A stretch of 35,971 nucleotides of DNA from a virus: IMG/VR virus record IMGVR_UViG_3300030118_003663, positions 1 to 35,971 of that record. One strand, given 5' to 3'. The notes beneath the pieces are model-generated. The model did not search any database and was not told the DNA's origin. It saw nothing but the letters and a program-made list of their open reading frames with translations. Positions 23,049-31,429 of the stretch are shown here, one piece after another. Each line of letters opens with the position of its first letter. Within the stretch, counting starts at the first letter, position 1. The translations under genes were made by a program, and so were the position numbers.

Positions 23049-23878
23049 GCAGCCGTATTAATGGTTAATTTCTCTGGTGCCCCTTGTACTGGTGGTGGAG
23101 CCTGTTGCTGTTGCTGTTGTTGCATCATCTGTTGTTGTTTATCCCACTCTGCTTTACTTATGAAGTCAGCATTGAATGAAACACTCCTTCTCTCAAAATC
23201 ACCATCAGTCTTAAATGGATATACACAATGTTGAAGATGAGCAGGAAATATGAAGAAATCACCCACTTTTGGTTTGTGTTTGACAATATTACGAGTCAAT
23301 CTTGCATTCTGGTGACCTGCACCGATAAACATAATACAACCATCGTCATCACGTTCAGGTTTTGTAGATGGTAAAAACTCAGGCACTTTCAGATACATGA
23401 CTGTAGAAAGTGAACACTCTGTATGAATATGAATTGGATTATATTCACCTTCCCACTGACTTACAACCCATGCACTTTTCATTTGAGTCAACCATTGTAC
23501 ATTTGCAACTTTATCAGCATCAGCTCTTGTAGCTTGTTGCAAAGAACATTGTTTGATATACTCACCAACTACATTCATAAGAAATTCAAAAATAGTTCCA
23601 CCTTGACTGATTTGATACTTCTGCATCATTTCATGTGGGATCAATGGTTCATCTGCAATTTGACCTGCAAGATTGTCACCCCAATTTTTTCTGTCTGGGT
23701 CTTGTAGCACTTCATCCGTAATATTCAACATACCATCAAGCACTTCATCTGGTAGTTTGATCTTCATCAAAACATCAGACCAAGGTTGAATCATCTCCAT
23801 ATCAATATTGTATGTACCACCTTTTTGTTGTGCCTTTTTCTCGGCCCGTTGTTGTTGTCTTCTTTGTGCTCTATTCAT
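23045..23878 (-). CDS. 2OG-Fe(II) oxygenase-like protein with polyglutamine tail
   Basis: The protein is 277 residues from the ATG at 23878, close to the stop of gp41. An upstream in-frame start would overlap gp41 by 47 nt. The oxygenase core shows NPIHIHTECSLSTVMYLKVP (H152 and E154 as possible iron ligands), FPAHLQHCVYPF (H217) and ERRSVSFN (R231, the usual 2OG partner). Related phage proteins hydroxylate unknown targets using iron and 2-oxoglutarate. The N-terminus is glutamine- and arginine-rich, and the C-terminus has a QQQQQQQ run followed by PPP, probably disordered. A link to the glycosyltransferase at 33521 is possible but not shown. Confidence 0.7.
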   Translation of the reverse strand: MNRAQRRQQQRAEKKAQQKGGTYNIDMEMIQPWSDVLMKIKLPDEVLDGMLNITDEVLQDPDRKNWGDNLAGQIADEPLIPHEMMQKYQISQGGTIFEFLMNVVGEYIKQCSLQQATRADADKVANVQWLTQMKSAWVVSQWEGEYNPIHIHTECSLSTVMYLKVPEFLPSTKPERDDDGCIMFIGAGHQNARLTRNIVKHKPKVGDFFIFPAHLQHCVYPFKTDGDFERRSVSFNADFISKAEWDKQQQMMQQQQQQQAPPPVQGAPEKLTINTAA

Positions 23879-25268
23879 AATCAAACTCCGTGAAATCTCG
23901 CTTTTTAAATTTTCCATTTGTTGCTATGTCAAATGCAGGTGTATCATCTTCTTGACCATTATCTACCAATTCGTCCTGGGCAGATTGTTCTACATCATAT
24001 AGTTTCATTTTTGCTCTGTCAATACCGATTACAAATTTCTTATTGACAGTTGGATCATTATATCTATTCTTTAACTGTTTGACCATCACTTGTCCAAGTG
24101 TTTCCATCTGTTCAGTAGATATAATTGCAAACATAAGATCCGCCGTAGCAGGAAGTCCGAAAGACTCACTAGTATCTTCCAGACCAACATCAGTATTGGA
24201 ATATCCAGATCGTGTCGTTTGAGTTGCCGATACGATTGGGATTTTATTTTCCACAGCCAATCCACGCAACTCTTCAGCAATAGATTTTATATATGTATAA
24301 GAGTTGACATTTGCACCTTGTCGTATTCTTGATGATGTACAAATATTCAAATAATCAACAAAAATAATATCTGGAACAAATGATCGTTTCAGATTCAACT
24401 CATTTAATAATGCTCTGAAATGATTTACATTGGCAGAGGCTGTGGGATACTCTTTGACTATCAGTTTACCTTTTGTAGTCTTACTCAAATTATTTATTTT
24501 TCTATCATAGATGTCTTTTGGCAATTGATGTAAATCATCAACTGAAATATCCAAGAGATTGGCATCAATTCTCTCTGCAATCTTTTCCTCGGCCATTTCC
24601 AAAGTGATATACAATACATTCTGATTTTGTGCAAGACAGGATGCTGCAACATGACACATGAATAGGGACTTACCTACACCAGTTCCAGCAAGACAAATAT
24701 TCAGAGTCTTTTGGGGAAGACCACCATTTGTAATCTTGTTAAAGTATTCAAGATCAAATGGTATCCTTTCTTCAACTCTGTGATAAAAATCATACCGATC
24801 ATCGGCATCATCAATGTAATCATGACCCACATGAGGATCAAAACTGACACTAAGGGCATCACTAAGAATCTCAGGAATTGCACCTTTATCTTTTTTAGCA
24901 TTTGGATTATCCAGTATACCAATTGATTCAACGACTGCATTATACACTGCTTTATCTTGACAAAACTTTTCAGTAGTATCAAGTAACCATCCAAGCTCCG
25001 TATATTCATCTGATTCTTTACTTATTTCATTCAAAAGATTAACAGAAGTTTTATAGTCCTCATCATTTATTTTTTCATCAGAGAGTTCAATGGCAATGGC
25101 TTCTTTACTAGGCAATGAACTATAATTTGAAACGAATTCATTTATATGATTGTATATAATTTTTTCATTATTATCTGTAAAATAATCTTCTTCCAAAAAC
25201 GGCAAGACTTTTCTTGTATAATCTTCATTCTGTAACAGATTTCTTAATATTGTCGTTTCTATTTTCAT
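23871..25268 (-). CDS. 41: Replicative DNA helicase, T4 gp41-like
   Basis: The 465-residue protein has a DnaB-type two-part layout: a helical N-terminal domain and a RecA-type ATPase core. Walker A is AGTGVGKS at 194-201, followed by NVLYITLEMAEEKIAERIDA (motif 1a), DIIFVDYLNICTSS (Walker B), and SATQTTRSGYSNTD (motif H3). T4 gp41 unwinds DNA ahead of the fork as a hexamer and works with primase gp61. Its place after uvsX and one small gene follows T4 order. The length agrees with T4 gp41 (about 475). Confidence 0.9.
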   Translation of the reverse strand: MKIETTILRNLLQNEDYTRKVLPFLEEDYFTDNNEKIIYNHINEFVSNYSSLPSKEAIAIELSDEKINDEDYKTSVNLLNEISKESDEYTELGWLLDTTEKFCQDKAVYNAVVESIGILDNPNAKKDKGAIPEILSDALSVSFDPHVGHDYIDDADDRYDFYHRVEERIPFDLEYFNKITNGGLPQKTLNICLAGTGVGKSLFMCHVAASCLAQNQNVLYITLEMAEEKIAERIDANLLDISVDDLHQLPKDIYDRKINNLSKTTKGKLIVKEYPTASANVNHFRALLNELNLKRSFVPDIIFVDYLNICTSSRIRQGANVNSYTYIKSIAEELRGLAVENKIPIVSATQTTRSGYSNTDVGLEDTSESFGLPATADLMFAIISTEQMETLGQVMVKQLKNRYNDPTVNKKFVIGIDRAKMKLYDVEQSAQDELVDNGQEDDTPAFDIATNGKFKKRDFTEFDYE

Positions 25269-25578
25269 TGAGTACTGACTCCATTAAAAGTTCTAATATT
25301 GACTCTCCAAGTTTTTCCTCAAATATTTGACCTTGTTCATCAGTCAAATGATTTTCACCAATAGTGCTTGGTGCCATAAGAATGTCATATTCAAAGTCAC
25401 AATTTATTGAACCATCCTCATTCAATTTTTTGTGTAATTGAAAATTCTTGTATCTAACTATAACATGGTGAAAAGGCCCCTCAAGGATTTGAATACAAGG
25501 GGCTGTATCTTCGGGGTTATCTGGATTAGGAACAAGACTGAACCAATTATCCTTCAACTTCCTCTGTTGCTGGTTCAT
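25225..25578 (-). CDS. Small protein between uvsX and gp41, unknown
   Basis: The recognisable part runs from [20 protein letters not shown] through [15 protein letters not shown] to an acidic helical end ([20 protein letters not shown]). I recall similar proteins between the same genes in marine T4-like phages. The start is uncertain. The ATG at 25578 (MNQQQRK) has no good ribosome site, earlier in-frame ATGs near 25605 have GGGAG but lie deep in uvsX, and a TTG nearer the domain is also possible. The end overlaps gp41 by 44 nt. Its function is unknown; T4 carries gene 40 at this place, but I see no similarity. Confidence 0.6.
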   Translation of the reverse strand: MNQQQRKLKDNWFSLVPNPDNPEDTAPCIQILEGPFHHVIVRYKNFQLHKKLNEDGSINCDFEYDILMAPSTIGENHLTDEQGQIFEEKLGESILELLMESVLNENRNDNIKKSVTE

Positions 25579-26608
25579 CGGCGCTAGATTCGGCATCATC
25601 TCCCTTTCCATAAGAAAATTCTTTATCTGCAACTTCATCAATTCTATTCAGAAGTTCTTCTGTGAAATACTTTTCAGGATCATTCAAGATTTGTTTACCA
25701 AATAATTTTGTACCATCAGGCATTTCATAACGAGTTGATACCTTCTTTATTATATCATACTTTTCTGCAAGTTCAAGTAATCCGTAATGGCGACTCAACC
25801 CCTCATCGTAAGTCAAAAGTACATCAACCATCTTGTTTTCTTTGGTCAATCTGGATTTGAAGTTTTTACAGTGAATGATATTTCCAACAACGTCAGTTCC
25901 TACCTTCTCTTTTCTTTTTGATAGGAATACAATGTTAGAAGCAGCATACTGTAAACCAGAACCACCACCCATTACGTCTTGTGGAAACATAGTTCCAACT
26001 TGTTTGTAAGTATGATTAGTGACCAACAACGGAATACCTGCTTTGGCCAGTTTAAGTGTCAAGACTCTAAATGCACCCTTAACAATTCTTGCCTTAGTCA
26101 TATCAACTTTGTCCGCACCCTCAGTTGTATCTCCTACTTCTTTTGCAGTTGACAACATACCAAGACTATCGAGACAAAGTAATAAAGGTTTACCCTCACC
26201 TTTCTCAAGATGTTTGTCTACCACTTTTGCCGCTTGTGATGCAAACTCTTGAATAGTTGCAACTGGTATCTGAGCAAACCTTGACTTATCAATATTCTTT
26301 TCCTCAATCATCTCAGGAGTTAATGCTGACTCAGACTCAAAATAAAGAATACCCCCGCTAGGATTATCTGCAAGAAACTGTTTGCACAACCCAAGTAAGA
26401 AAAATGTCTTTCCAGTTGCACTCTCTCCCGCAAAGGCTGTAATCTTGTTAATCGGTAGACCTTTGTGTATGCTACCAGACAACAAAGCATTGAGAATATA
26501 AGAACCTGTGTCAATGTATCCATCTACGTTCCCCAGCATTCCATCTGCAACTTTAGAAGCATATTCGTTTCCTGTTGCAGATATTAGTTCATCTAAAAAG
26601 TCACTCAT
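25547..26608 (-). CDS. uvsX: RecA-like recombinase UvsX
   Basis: The 353-residue protein has a RecA-type core: Walker A GESATGKT at 61-68, [15 protein letters not shown] (Walker B), and [20 protein letters not shown] followed by [13 protein letters not shown], the DNA-binding loop region. UvsX pairs single strands with homologous duplexes and starts recombination-dependent replication. The acidic tail ([17 protein letters not shown]) resembles the regulatory C-terminus of RecA proteins. It lies third in an operon driven by a consensus-like promoter at 26966-26993. The length is close to T4 UvsX (about 390). Confidence 0.92.
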   Translation of the reverse strand: MSDFLDELISATGNEYASKVADGMLGNVDGYIDTGSYILNALLSGSIHKGLPINKITAFAGESATGKTFFLLGLCKQFLADNPSGGILYFESESALTPEMIEEKNIDKSRFAQIPVATIQEFASQAAKVVDKHLEKGEGKPLLLCLDSLGMLSTAKEVGDTTEGADKVDMTKARIVKGAFRVLTLKLAKAGIPLLVTNHTYKQVGTMFPQDVMGGGSGLQYAASNIVFLSKRKEKVGTDVVGNIIHCKNFKSRLTKENKMVDVLLTYDEGLSRHYGLLELAEKYDIIKKVSTRYEMPDGTKLFGKQILNDPEKYFTEELLNRIDEVADKEFSYGKGDDAESSADEPATEEVEG

Positions 26609-26799
26609 AATTTTAATTCCTTTTTAAGATTTTTCAAATCTTGTTCAAGTCTTGTCACTCGTTTTTCCAATAATTCAGTTGGAGAATAATAACGTGGTAC
26701 CGCTTTATTTGCTTTCGTTTGCCAAGTTTCATCACCTAAATTTTTCTTTTCTACATCTGACATATAATCACCTGCCGTAGTAAATTTTAAATCATTCAT
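26605..26799 (-). CDS. Small coiled-coil protein upstream of uvsX
   Basis: The protein is 64 residues from the ATG at 26799, giving [20 protein letters not shown]. This start overlaps the upstream 54-residue gene by 8 nt, while the longer frame upstream would overlap it more heavily. The C-terminal half ([20 protein letters not shown]) is a leucine-zipper-like helix. The stop overlaps the uvsX start as ATGA. The function is unknown. A tie to recombination is suggested only by coupling to uvsX. Confidence 0.65.
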   Translation of the reverse strand: MNDLKFTTAGDYMSDVEKKNLGDETWQTKANKAVPRYYSPTELLEKRVTRLEQDLKNLKKELKL

Positions 26800-26956
26800 T
26801 ATCATTTCTTTTTTGAAGTTCAGCCATAATTTTAGTTGCAATCATATTTAATTGTTGTCTATCAGAATAATCTTCACACCTGTTTCTATCTCTCAAAATA
26901 TCATCATATAAACTTTTTAAATCTTCTGTAAGCCAACCACCATAATCTATATCCAT
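26792..26956 (-). CDS. 54-residue acidic protein, first gene of the uvsX operon
   Basis: The short frame MDIDYGGWLTEDLKSLYDDI to QKRNDNE has an AGGAG ribosome site 6 nt before the ATG. It is the first gene after the promoter at 26966-26993, which makes it convincing. The peptide is helical and charged, with a RDRNRCEDYSDRQQLNMIAT middle. No family is recognised. It overlaps the next small gene by 8 nt. Confidence 0.7.
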   Translation of the reverse strand: MDIDYGGWLTEDLKSLYDDILRDRNRCEDYSDRQQLNMIATKIMAELQKRNDNE

Positions 26957-26965
26957 AATACTCCT

Positions 26966-26993
26966 ATTATATCATGTAAATGATGTTTGTCAA
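26966..26993 (-). promoter_or_regulatory. Sigma70-type early promoter of the uvsX operon
   Basis: On the minus strand TTGACA (26988-26993) and TATAAT (26966-26971) are separated by 16 nt, a full match to both consensus boxes. The -35 box overlaps the TGA of gp43. The predicted start near 26959 leaves almost no leader before the AGGAG and ATG at 26956. This would be recognised by host RNA polymerase early in infection. Confidence 0.85.
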
Positions 26994-29449
26994 GAAAAGA
27001 AATCCATGATAGTGGCCTTCTTTTCACACTCCCAACCGATTGTGTCAAGAATACCCTTCATAGGATCTAAAAATGATTTCTGGAATTGTTTATCATAATC
27101 TATGTAGTCATCAAGGTTAAACTCTTTTGGTAGAGTTCCCAACATGGCAATGGCAGAATCACCAGTTGGATTTGGTTCAACAAGATATGTATATTTAATC
27201 TTTTCACCTTCTTGAATCTTTGGATATTTCTTTGTCAGTTTGTTTTTCTTCAACATCTCATTGTATATCAGAGAACCCTTGACATGCAAAGGAGTTGATT
27301 TACGATAGATGGTTGCAGAGTCTCTGTATTTTGCCAGACCTTTGACTGATCTTGGAAATGAAACTTCTTCTGCGGTAAGTCCTTTGAATTCATTCTTAAA
27401 CCCTTCAATGAATTCAATGATGTCTGCTTCAGTTCCGTTCATGATAATACGAAAACCTTTCTTCAAGGCCTTCCTACATGGTTCTGGTGTAGAAGACTTA
27501 ACTGCCTCAATACCCATAATCTTCAAGTCTGGTTTTTCATATTCCACACCTTCAGAATTATGCACATTCAAAATGTAGTGTTTCTTACCTGTCCAAATAC
27601 CGACATCAGCAAGAACCTCACGTTTCATTACCATCTTCTGTTCAAATGCATTGACATACACTGCAAGTTCACCATAACACTTATCAATTACATCTTGAAT
27701 CTTACCATCACAAACCTTGTCCATAAAGTTTATGATTTTCTTTGTATCTGTAAGTCCGACTTTCTCAACAAGACTATCCAGAGTAACATACAGAGAATCA
27801 GTATCAGATGCCAAAACATAGTCTTTGTTTTTGGTTTCAAGTAATTCATTTAGATATTCATTTACTGCCCTCTCGGCCCATCTGATAGAAAGTTGACCTG
27901 CAACAGAAACTGCCTCTGCATTTCTCACATCAAAGTAACGAAACCATTGATTGCCGAGAGCACCATAAGCAGAGTTTAGAGCAATTTTAAGGTTCAACTG
28001 AAGATTGAAGTATTGAGAAAGTTTGTTTGGATCAGCATTAGATCCTTTCTTCTTTTCCTCAATCATCAACTTCTTGTATTTGACTCTATCATTATACATT
28101 CTCTCCATAAGTGCAGGAAGAAAACCCTGTTTCTTACGAGTGTACATGGCACCGTTTGGCGTCATTGTAAGATTTTTATCTACCAAAAACTTTGTATCTA
28201 TTTCTTGATCCAGTAAAGTTTCAACCATCTTACTTCTTGGATACATGCCAGTCAAAGTCTCAGGAGAAATATTATACTGCATGATAAGATGTGGATACAG
28301 ACTATTCAAGTCAAAACTACAAACCCACCTATGGCGTCCGATTTGAGGTTCCTTGACATACGCACCTTCATATGCTTCTGACTTCTCTTCATGTCTCTTT
28401 GGTGGTACAACAATATTTTGTTCAAGAAGATAATTATAGATGATACAATCCCACATTTTTACAGGCGAGAAAACATCATTGAAGTTACACTTGGCCATAT
28501 ATGCCAGTGAGATGATCATTTCCATGAGTTTCATCTTCTCTTCAAGTTTACAGACAAGATACACATCATGGACATTGTAATCTACAAACTTCTGAAAATT
28601 TGTTCTATACAATTCATGGAGAGTTGATGCTTCTGAATAGTCCAGTTTCTTCTCACCAAGTTCAGCATATGCAATGTGATTCAAGGCATAAGACTCTTGA
28701 TTCACATAGGTAAATTTTTGATATGCATCCATGTAGTCAATACTTGATACACCAACTATATCGTAGATCTGCTGTTTTCTGTTACCGACAAGGGTTACTT
28801 CATTTGTTTTATACCAACCCCAAGGCGACATTTTCTGTGCAGGTTTTTCTCCAAGAATCCTAATAATGCGATTCATGAGATATGGAATATCAAAGAAACG
28901 AGAGTTCCAACCAGTTACAATATCTGGATAATCTGCAGACCAATCTCTGATGAAGTATTCTAAAAGTTGTGTTTCATTCTCACACTTTACATACATTACA
29001 CCATCAGATGGCACATACTCACCACAACCATAAACCTTGAAGTCATCACCTATCTTGATTGAGATGGCAAGAACTTCTTCATTGGCTTCTCTGATGTTTG
29101 GGAATCCATACTCAGAACTTGTCTCAATATCAATAAATGCAATTTTGATTTTGGAAAGGTCATAGTCTACCATTCCATGATAGTTTTCTGCAATATAAGA
29201 ATACTGAAAACCTTCAATACCAAAAACATCGCCAGGATAACTTCTCATGGCTTCTCTTGTCTCCTTCATGGACCCCCATTTTACAGGCGATACATTTTTA
29301 TTGTCAAGAGTTTTCCAGTTTGAAGGCTTTTGTGAGGGAACAAATAAGGTAGGGTCATAGCGGACTTTCCTACGGAAAGACATGCCATTAGAGTCTATAC
29401 CTCTCAGGGCAATGTAATTACCGAAAGGTAAAACATTTGTGTAGAACAT
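26990..29449 (-). CDS. 43: Family B DNA polymerase, T4 gp43-like
   Basis: The 819-residue protein has both exonuclease and polymerase motifs. Exo I is FIDIET (D107, E109), and Exo II is near WNSRFFDIPY. Motif A is SFDLNSLYPHL (D380), motif B is NLKIALNSAYGALGN (near 486-500), and motif C is ASDTDSLY (D549, D551). This is the replicative polymerase of T4-like phages, which works with the gp45 clamp. It is somewhat shorter than T4 gp43 (898). There is no clear ribosome site before the ATG (the leader reads AAAAAATGGTATTGAATG), so initiation may be controlled. A consensus promoter lies about 40 nt upstream. Confidence 0.95.
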   Translation of the reverse strand: MFYTNVLPFGNYIALRGIDSNGMSFRRKVRYDPTLFVPSQKPSNWKTLDNKNVSPVKWGSMKETREAMRSYPGDVFGIEGFQYSYIAENYHGMVDYDLSKIKIAFIDIETSSEYGFPNIREANEEVLAISIKIGDDFKVYGCGEYVPSDGVMYVKCENETQLLEYFIRDWSADYPDIVTGWNSRFFDIPYLMNRIIRILGEKPAQKMSPWGWYKTNEVTLVGNRKQQIYDIVGVSSIDYMDAYQKFTYVNQESYALNHIAYAELGEKKLDYSEASTLHELYRTNFQKFVDYNVHDVYLVCKLEEKMKLMEMIISLAYMAKCNFNDVFSPVKMWDCIIYNYLLEQNIVVPPKRHEEKSEAYEGAYVKEPQIGRHRWVCSFDLNSLYPHLIMQYNISPETLTGMYPRSKMVETLLDQEIDTKFLVDKNLTMTPNGAMYTRKKQGFLPALMERMYNDRVKYKKLMIEEKKKGSNADPNKLSQYFNLQLNLKIALNSAYGALGNQWFRYFDVRNAEAVSVAGQLSIRWAERAVNEYLNELLETKNKDYVLASDTDSLYVTLDSLVEKVGLTDTKKIINFMDKVCDGKIQDVIDKCYGELAVYVNAFEQKMVMKREVLADVGIWTGKKHYILNVHNSEGVEYEKPDLKIMGIEAVKSSTPEPCRKALKKGFRIIMNGTEADIIEFIEGFKNEFKGLTAEEVSFPRSVKGLAKYRDSATIYRKSTPLHVKGSLIYNEMLKKNKLTKKYPKIQEGEKIKYTYLVEPNPTGDSAIAMLGTLPKEFNLDDYIDYDKQFQKSFLDPMKGILDTIGWECEKKATIMDFFS

Positions 29450-29491
29450 TCAATACCATTTTTTATAGGGGATTTCTAATTTGTCAAAAAC

Positions 29492-29520
29492 ATTATAACA
29501 CCATTTGATCTGCTTGTCAA
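29492..29520 (-). promoter_or_regulatory. Sigma70-type early promoter of gp43
   Basis: TTGACA (29515-29520) and TATAAT (29492-29497) on the minus strand are separated by 17 nt, the ideal spacing. The start would be near 29485, giving a leader of about 35 nt before the polymerase ATG. It lies in the non-coding gap after the M15 peptidase gene (29450-29592). The rest of that gap shows no supported gene. Confidence 0.88.
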
Positions 29521-29592
29521 CCCAAGTACGTTTGGATTGAAACAGACCAATGGTGAATAAAAACTGAAGATATATTTTTAGAGATAGTCCAA

Positions 29593-30063
29593 TTAGTAAA
29601 CTAGACCTTTTTCGTACTTGGTCTTTTTGTTCACTCTTAGAGCTGTTTTTATGTCTCTTCGGTTTGAACCATCTTTGTTGAAAGAGCAATGTACCCATCC
29701 GCTGTTTGGTTTTCCTTTAGTATAAAATTCCAAAATTAGCTGGTCAAAATCCAATTCTTTAGAAATCCATTCTGCAACTTCTCCATTAGGAGTTCCCAGC
29801 TGTTCAAAATCTGCTGCCATTCCAAAACAATGTTGACTAGTTTTAGAACCACCCACTTTAGCATTTAACTCTGGACCTCTATAGCCAGAGTTGACTGTTA
29901 TAACACCAAACTTATCTCTGACAGGTTGCAACACATGATGAGTCAATACTGTGAGGTTTACGATCTCTTCTGTAGTTGGCTCATTCTCAATACCTAATCT
30001 GTCAGCAGTTGAACTTTTTGTAAGTTCACTTAACCAAAAATTCTGTGATAATCTTAACTTCAT
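29593..30063 (-). CDS. M15-type D-Ala-D-Ala peptidase, probable endolysin
   Basis: The 156-residue protein matches peptidase M15: NSGYRGPELNAKVGG at 58-72, SQHCFGMAADFE with zinc ligands H78 and D85, and GWVHCSF with H125. Such enzymes cut peptide cross-links in peptidoglycan. There is no signal peptide or cell-wall-binding domain, so release would need a holin, or it could act from the virion. Candidates for a holin are the small membrane proteins at 31708-31929, 5704-6051 and 381-629. The stop is followed by the gp43 promoter. It overlaps the small upstream gene by ATGA. Confidence 0.85.
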   Translation of the reverse strand: MKLRLSQNFWLSELTKSSTADRLGIENEPTTEEIVNLTVLTHHVLQPVRDKFGVITVNSGYRGPELNAKVGGSKTSQHCFGMAADFEQLGTPNGEVAEWISKELDFDQLILEFYTKGKPNSGWVHCSFNKDGSNRRDIKTALRVNKKTKYEKGLVY

Positions 30064-30344
30064 ACTGTTTCCACCTCAAACTTACCTGTCTCAGTATTAA
30101 GTTTTATCTTGAGGTTAAGTTCCATATCTGGAATATCTAAATTACTTTTCACACCAGACTCAAGCATCTCTGTAAGAGATTGTGCAGGTTGAGTTGGATC
30201 GGCCTTGACTATTGCATCTAAAGCACCTTTTGCATTTTCTGGTATAACATCATCAATCATTTTAGAAACATGATCTTTGGCCAAATCTTGAGCTTTATCA
30301 GCAACTAGACCAGTAATCACATTCATTAAAAGCATTGGTAACAT
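30060..30344 (-). CDS. Small protein with hydrophobic N-terminus, unknown
   Basis: The 94-residue protein starts MLPMLLMNVITGLVADKAQD, a short hydrophobic helix that may associate with the membrane. A helical acidic part follows (DHVSKMIDDVIPENAKGALD), and the end is beta-like (ELNLKIKLNTETGKFEVETV). It overlaps the M15 peptidase gene by ATGA, so a role with the lysis enzyme is conceivable. No family is recognised with confidence. Confidence 0.65.
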   Translation of the reverse strand: MLPMLLMNVITGLVADKAQDLAKDHVSKMIDDVIPENAKGALDAIVKADPTQPAQSLTEMLESGVKSNLDIPDMELNLKIKLNTETGKFEVETV

Positions 30345-30352
30345 TTTGTCTC

Positions 30353-30847
30353 CTAATTAACAATTTCCTCATTGCCAGGTTCAATCACCACACCATCGTC
30401 TGTGACTTCCTCTGTCCCAACTACTTTATTTAGGATTTCAGTTACCCACTCTGGACCTCTTTGTGTATCTGGAAAACCATCTTCTGATGCCCTCCAAAGA
30501 ATCTCACCATCAATCTCAATCACAATATCATCATCTGGAATTGAATGTCTTTCAACATCTGATGGTTTACCTATAAGTTGTGGTTTGTGATTTGCAATAC
30601 CTGCAGTAATTTGAATACCATGAGGAAAACCATACTGTTCATTCATAAAGATGCGAACTTTTCTACCACCCTCAAATGCAGGTGCCCTCATACTTTCAGG
30701 GATTTCCATATTTTGTAATCCCTTACCAGTTGAAGTATCAAGCACTACACCATCGTCTTCTTCTGGTGAATCAAAATCTTGTTCCACCTTAATTGTTTTG
30801 TCCTCAGTATTTTCTTCAGTATCTACTTTGAAAGTTTCTTCTGCCAT
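30353..30847 (-). CDS. Acidic protein, unknown
   Basis: The protein is 164 residues from the ATG at 30847, chosen because GGAG lies 6 nt upstream; the ATG four codons earlier has only a hairpin before it. The first 40 residues are very acidic (EETFKVDTEENTEDKTIKVE). The remainder (RAPAFEGGRKVRIFMNEQYG, KPQLIGKPSDVERHSIPDDD, WRASEDGFPDTQRGPEWV) looks like a globular mixed domain that I cannot name. It follows the hsp20 terminator, so expression may depend on readthrough. Confidence 0.65.
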   Translation of the reverse strand: MAEETFKVDTEENTEDKTIKVEQDFDSPEEDDGVVLDTSTGKGLQNMEIPESMRAPAFEGGRKVRIFMNEQYGFPHGIQITAGIANHKPQLIGKPSDVERHSIPDDDIVIEIDGEILWRASEDGFPDTQRGPEWVTEILNKVVGTEEVTDDGVVIEPGNEEIVN

Positions 30848-30862
30848 TTGTATCTCCATAAA

Positions 30863-30880
30863 GGGGAGCTTTCGCTCCCC
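30863..30880 (-). terminator. Terminator after hsp20
   Basis: On the minus strand GGGGAGC-GAAA-GCTCCCC forms a perfect 7-bp stem with a GNRA-type GAAA tetraloop, followed by TTTATGG. It starts 10 nt after the hsp20 stop codon. The short T-run suggests incomplete termination, with the next gene 16 nt further on. Confidence 0.8.
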
Positions 30881-30889
30881 GCGTCATGA

Positions 30890-31336
30890 TTAAGAACCAA
30901 TAGGAATCAGCCGTGGCTTCTTCTCTTCTGGTATCACTTTCTCAAGGTCAATATTTAACATACCATCCTTGAGGTCCGCACCCTTTACAATAATATCATC
31001 GGAAAGAGTGAAAGAACGAGAGAATGCCCGTTTGGCAATTCCCTTATGAACGAATGAATCACTTTTAGATTCACCTTCTTTGTCTTCGGTTGAACGGATA
31101 ACCAATTTACCATCGGTTACTTCAACCTCTATGTCATCTTTTGAAAACCCTGCAAGGGCTACTTCTATGACATACTGAACTTCGTTCAGTTTCCGAATGT
31201 TATATGGTGGATACCCCGAATCGCGAGTAGAATCCATATCAAAAAAACGATCAAAGAATGTATCAAACCCAACTGTGAGTCCCATCATTTTTTGAAAGTC
31301 TTGGGGTGTAAACGCGGAGTGTCGTGCTAGAACCAT
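30890..31336 (-). CDS. hsp20: Small heat-shock protein Hsp20 (alpha-crystallin family)
   Basis: The 148-residue protein has the IbpA-like layout: an N-terminal arm with FDTFFDRFF, then PPYNIRKLNEVQYVIEVALA starting the alpha-crystallin domain, DGKLVIRSTED, FTLSDDIIVKGADLKDGMLN (the conserved G-x-L motif), and a C-terminal KPRLIPIG with an I-x-I-type tail. These chaperones hold unfolding proteins, and hsp20 genes are common in T4-like marine phages. A full ribosome site (AAGGAGG) stands 5 nt before the ATG, so translation should be strong. It follows the structured RNA element and ends in a good terminator. Confidence 0.93.
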   Translation of the reverse strand: MVLARHSAFTPQDFQKMMGLTVGFDTFFDRFFDMDSTRDSGYPPYNIRKLNEVQYVIEVALAGFSKDDIEVEVTDGKLVIRSTEDKEGESKSDSFVHKGIAKRAFSRSFTLSDDIIVKGADLKDGMLNIDLEKVIPEEKKPRLIPIGS

Positions 31337-31405
31337 AATGCCTCCTTATAAAGCGAGGTTAAAAATAAACTCATCCTGAAGCACACAGCGATAAGTCTGT
31401 TAAAT

Positions 31406-31429
31406 GAGATTTCCACTATGGACAATCTC
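31406..31429 (-). promoter_or_regulatory. Hairpin in the hsp20 leader
   Basis: GAGATT-G-TCCA-TAG-TGGA-AATCTC forms a 10-bp stem with one bulged G and a 3-nt loop. It lies directly after the T-run that ends the RNA element and about 70 nt before hsp20. It could mark the 5' end of a processed hsp20 mRNA. The stretch 31337-31405 shows no other element than the ribosome site. Confidence 0.5.

Noticed and set aside
23080-23145. CAA/CAG repeat coding the polyglutamine tail of the oxygenase as a possible regulatory repeat
   Set aside because: Irregular, in frame and simply coding a low-complexity tail; no sign of another function.
29462-29487. A second TTGACA with TATAAA just before gp43
   Set aside because: Spacing is only 14 nt, too short for a sigma70 promoter.
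29450-29698. An 82-residue minus-strand frame ending at the gp43 start
   Set aside because: It overlaps the M15 gene in another frame and contains the consensus gp43 promoter; the composition (many K, W, F, L) is not convincing.
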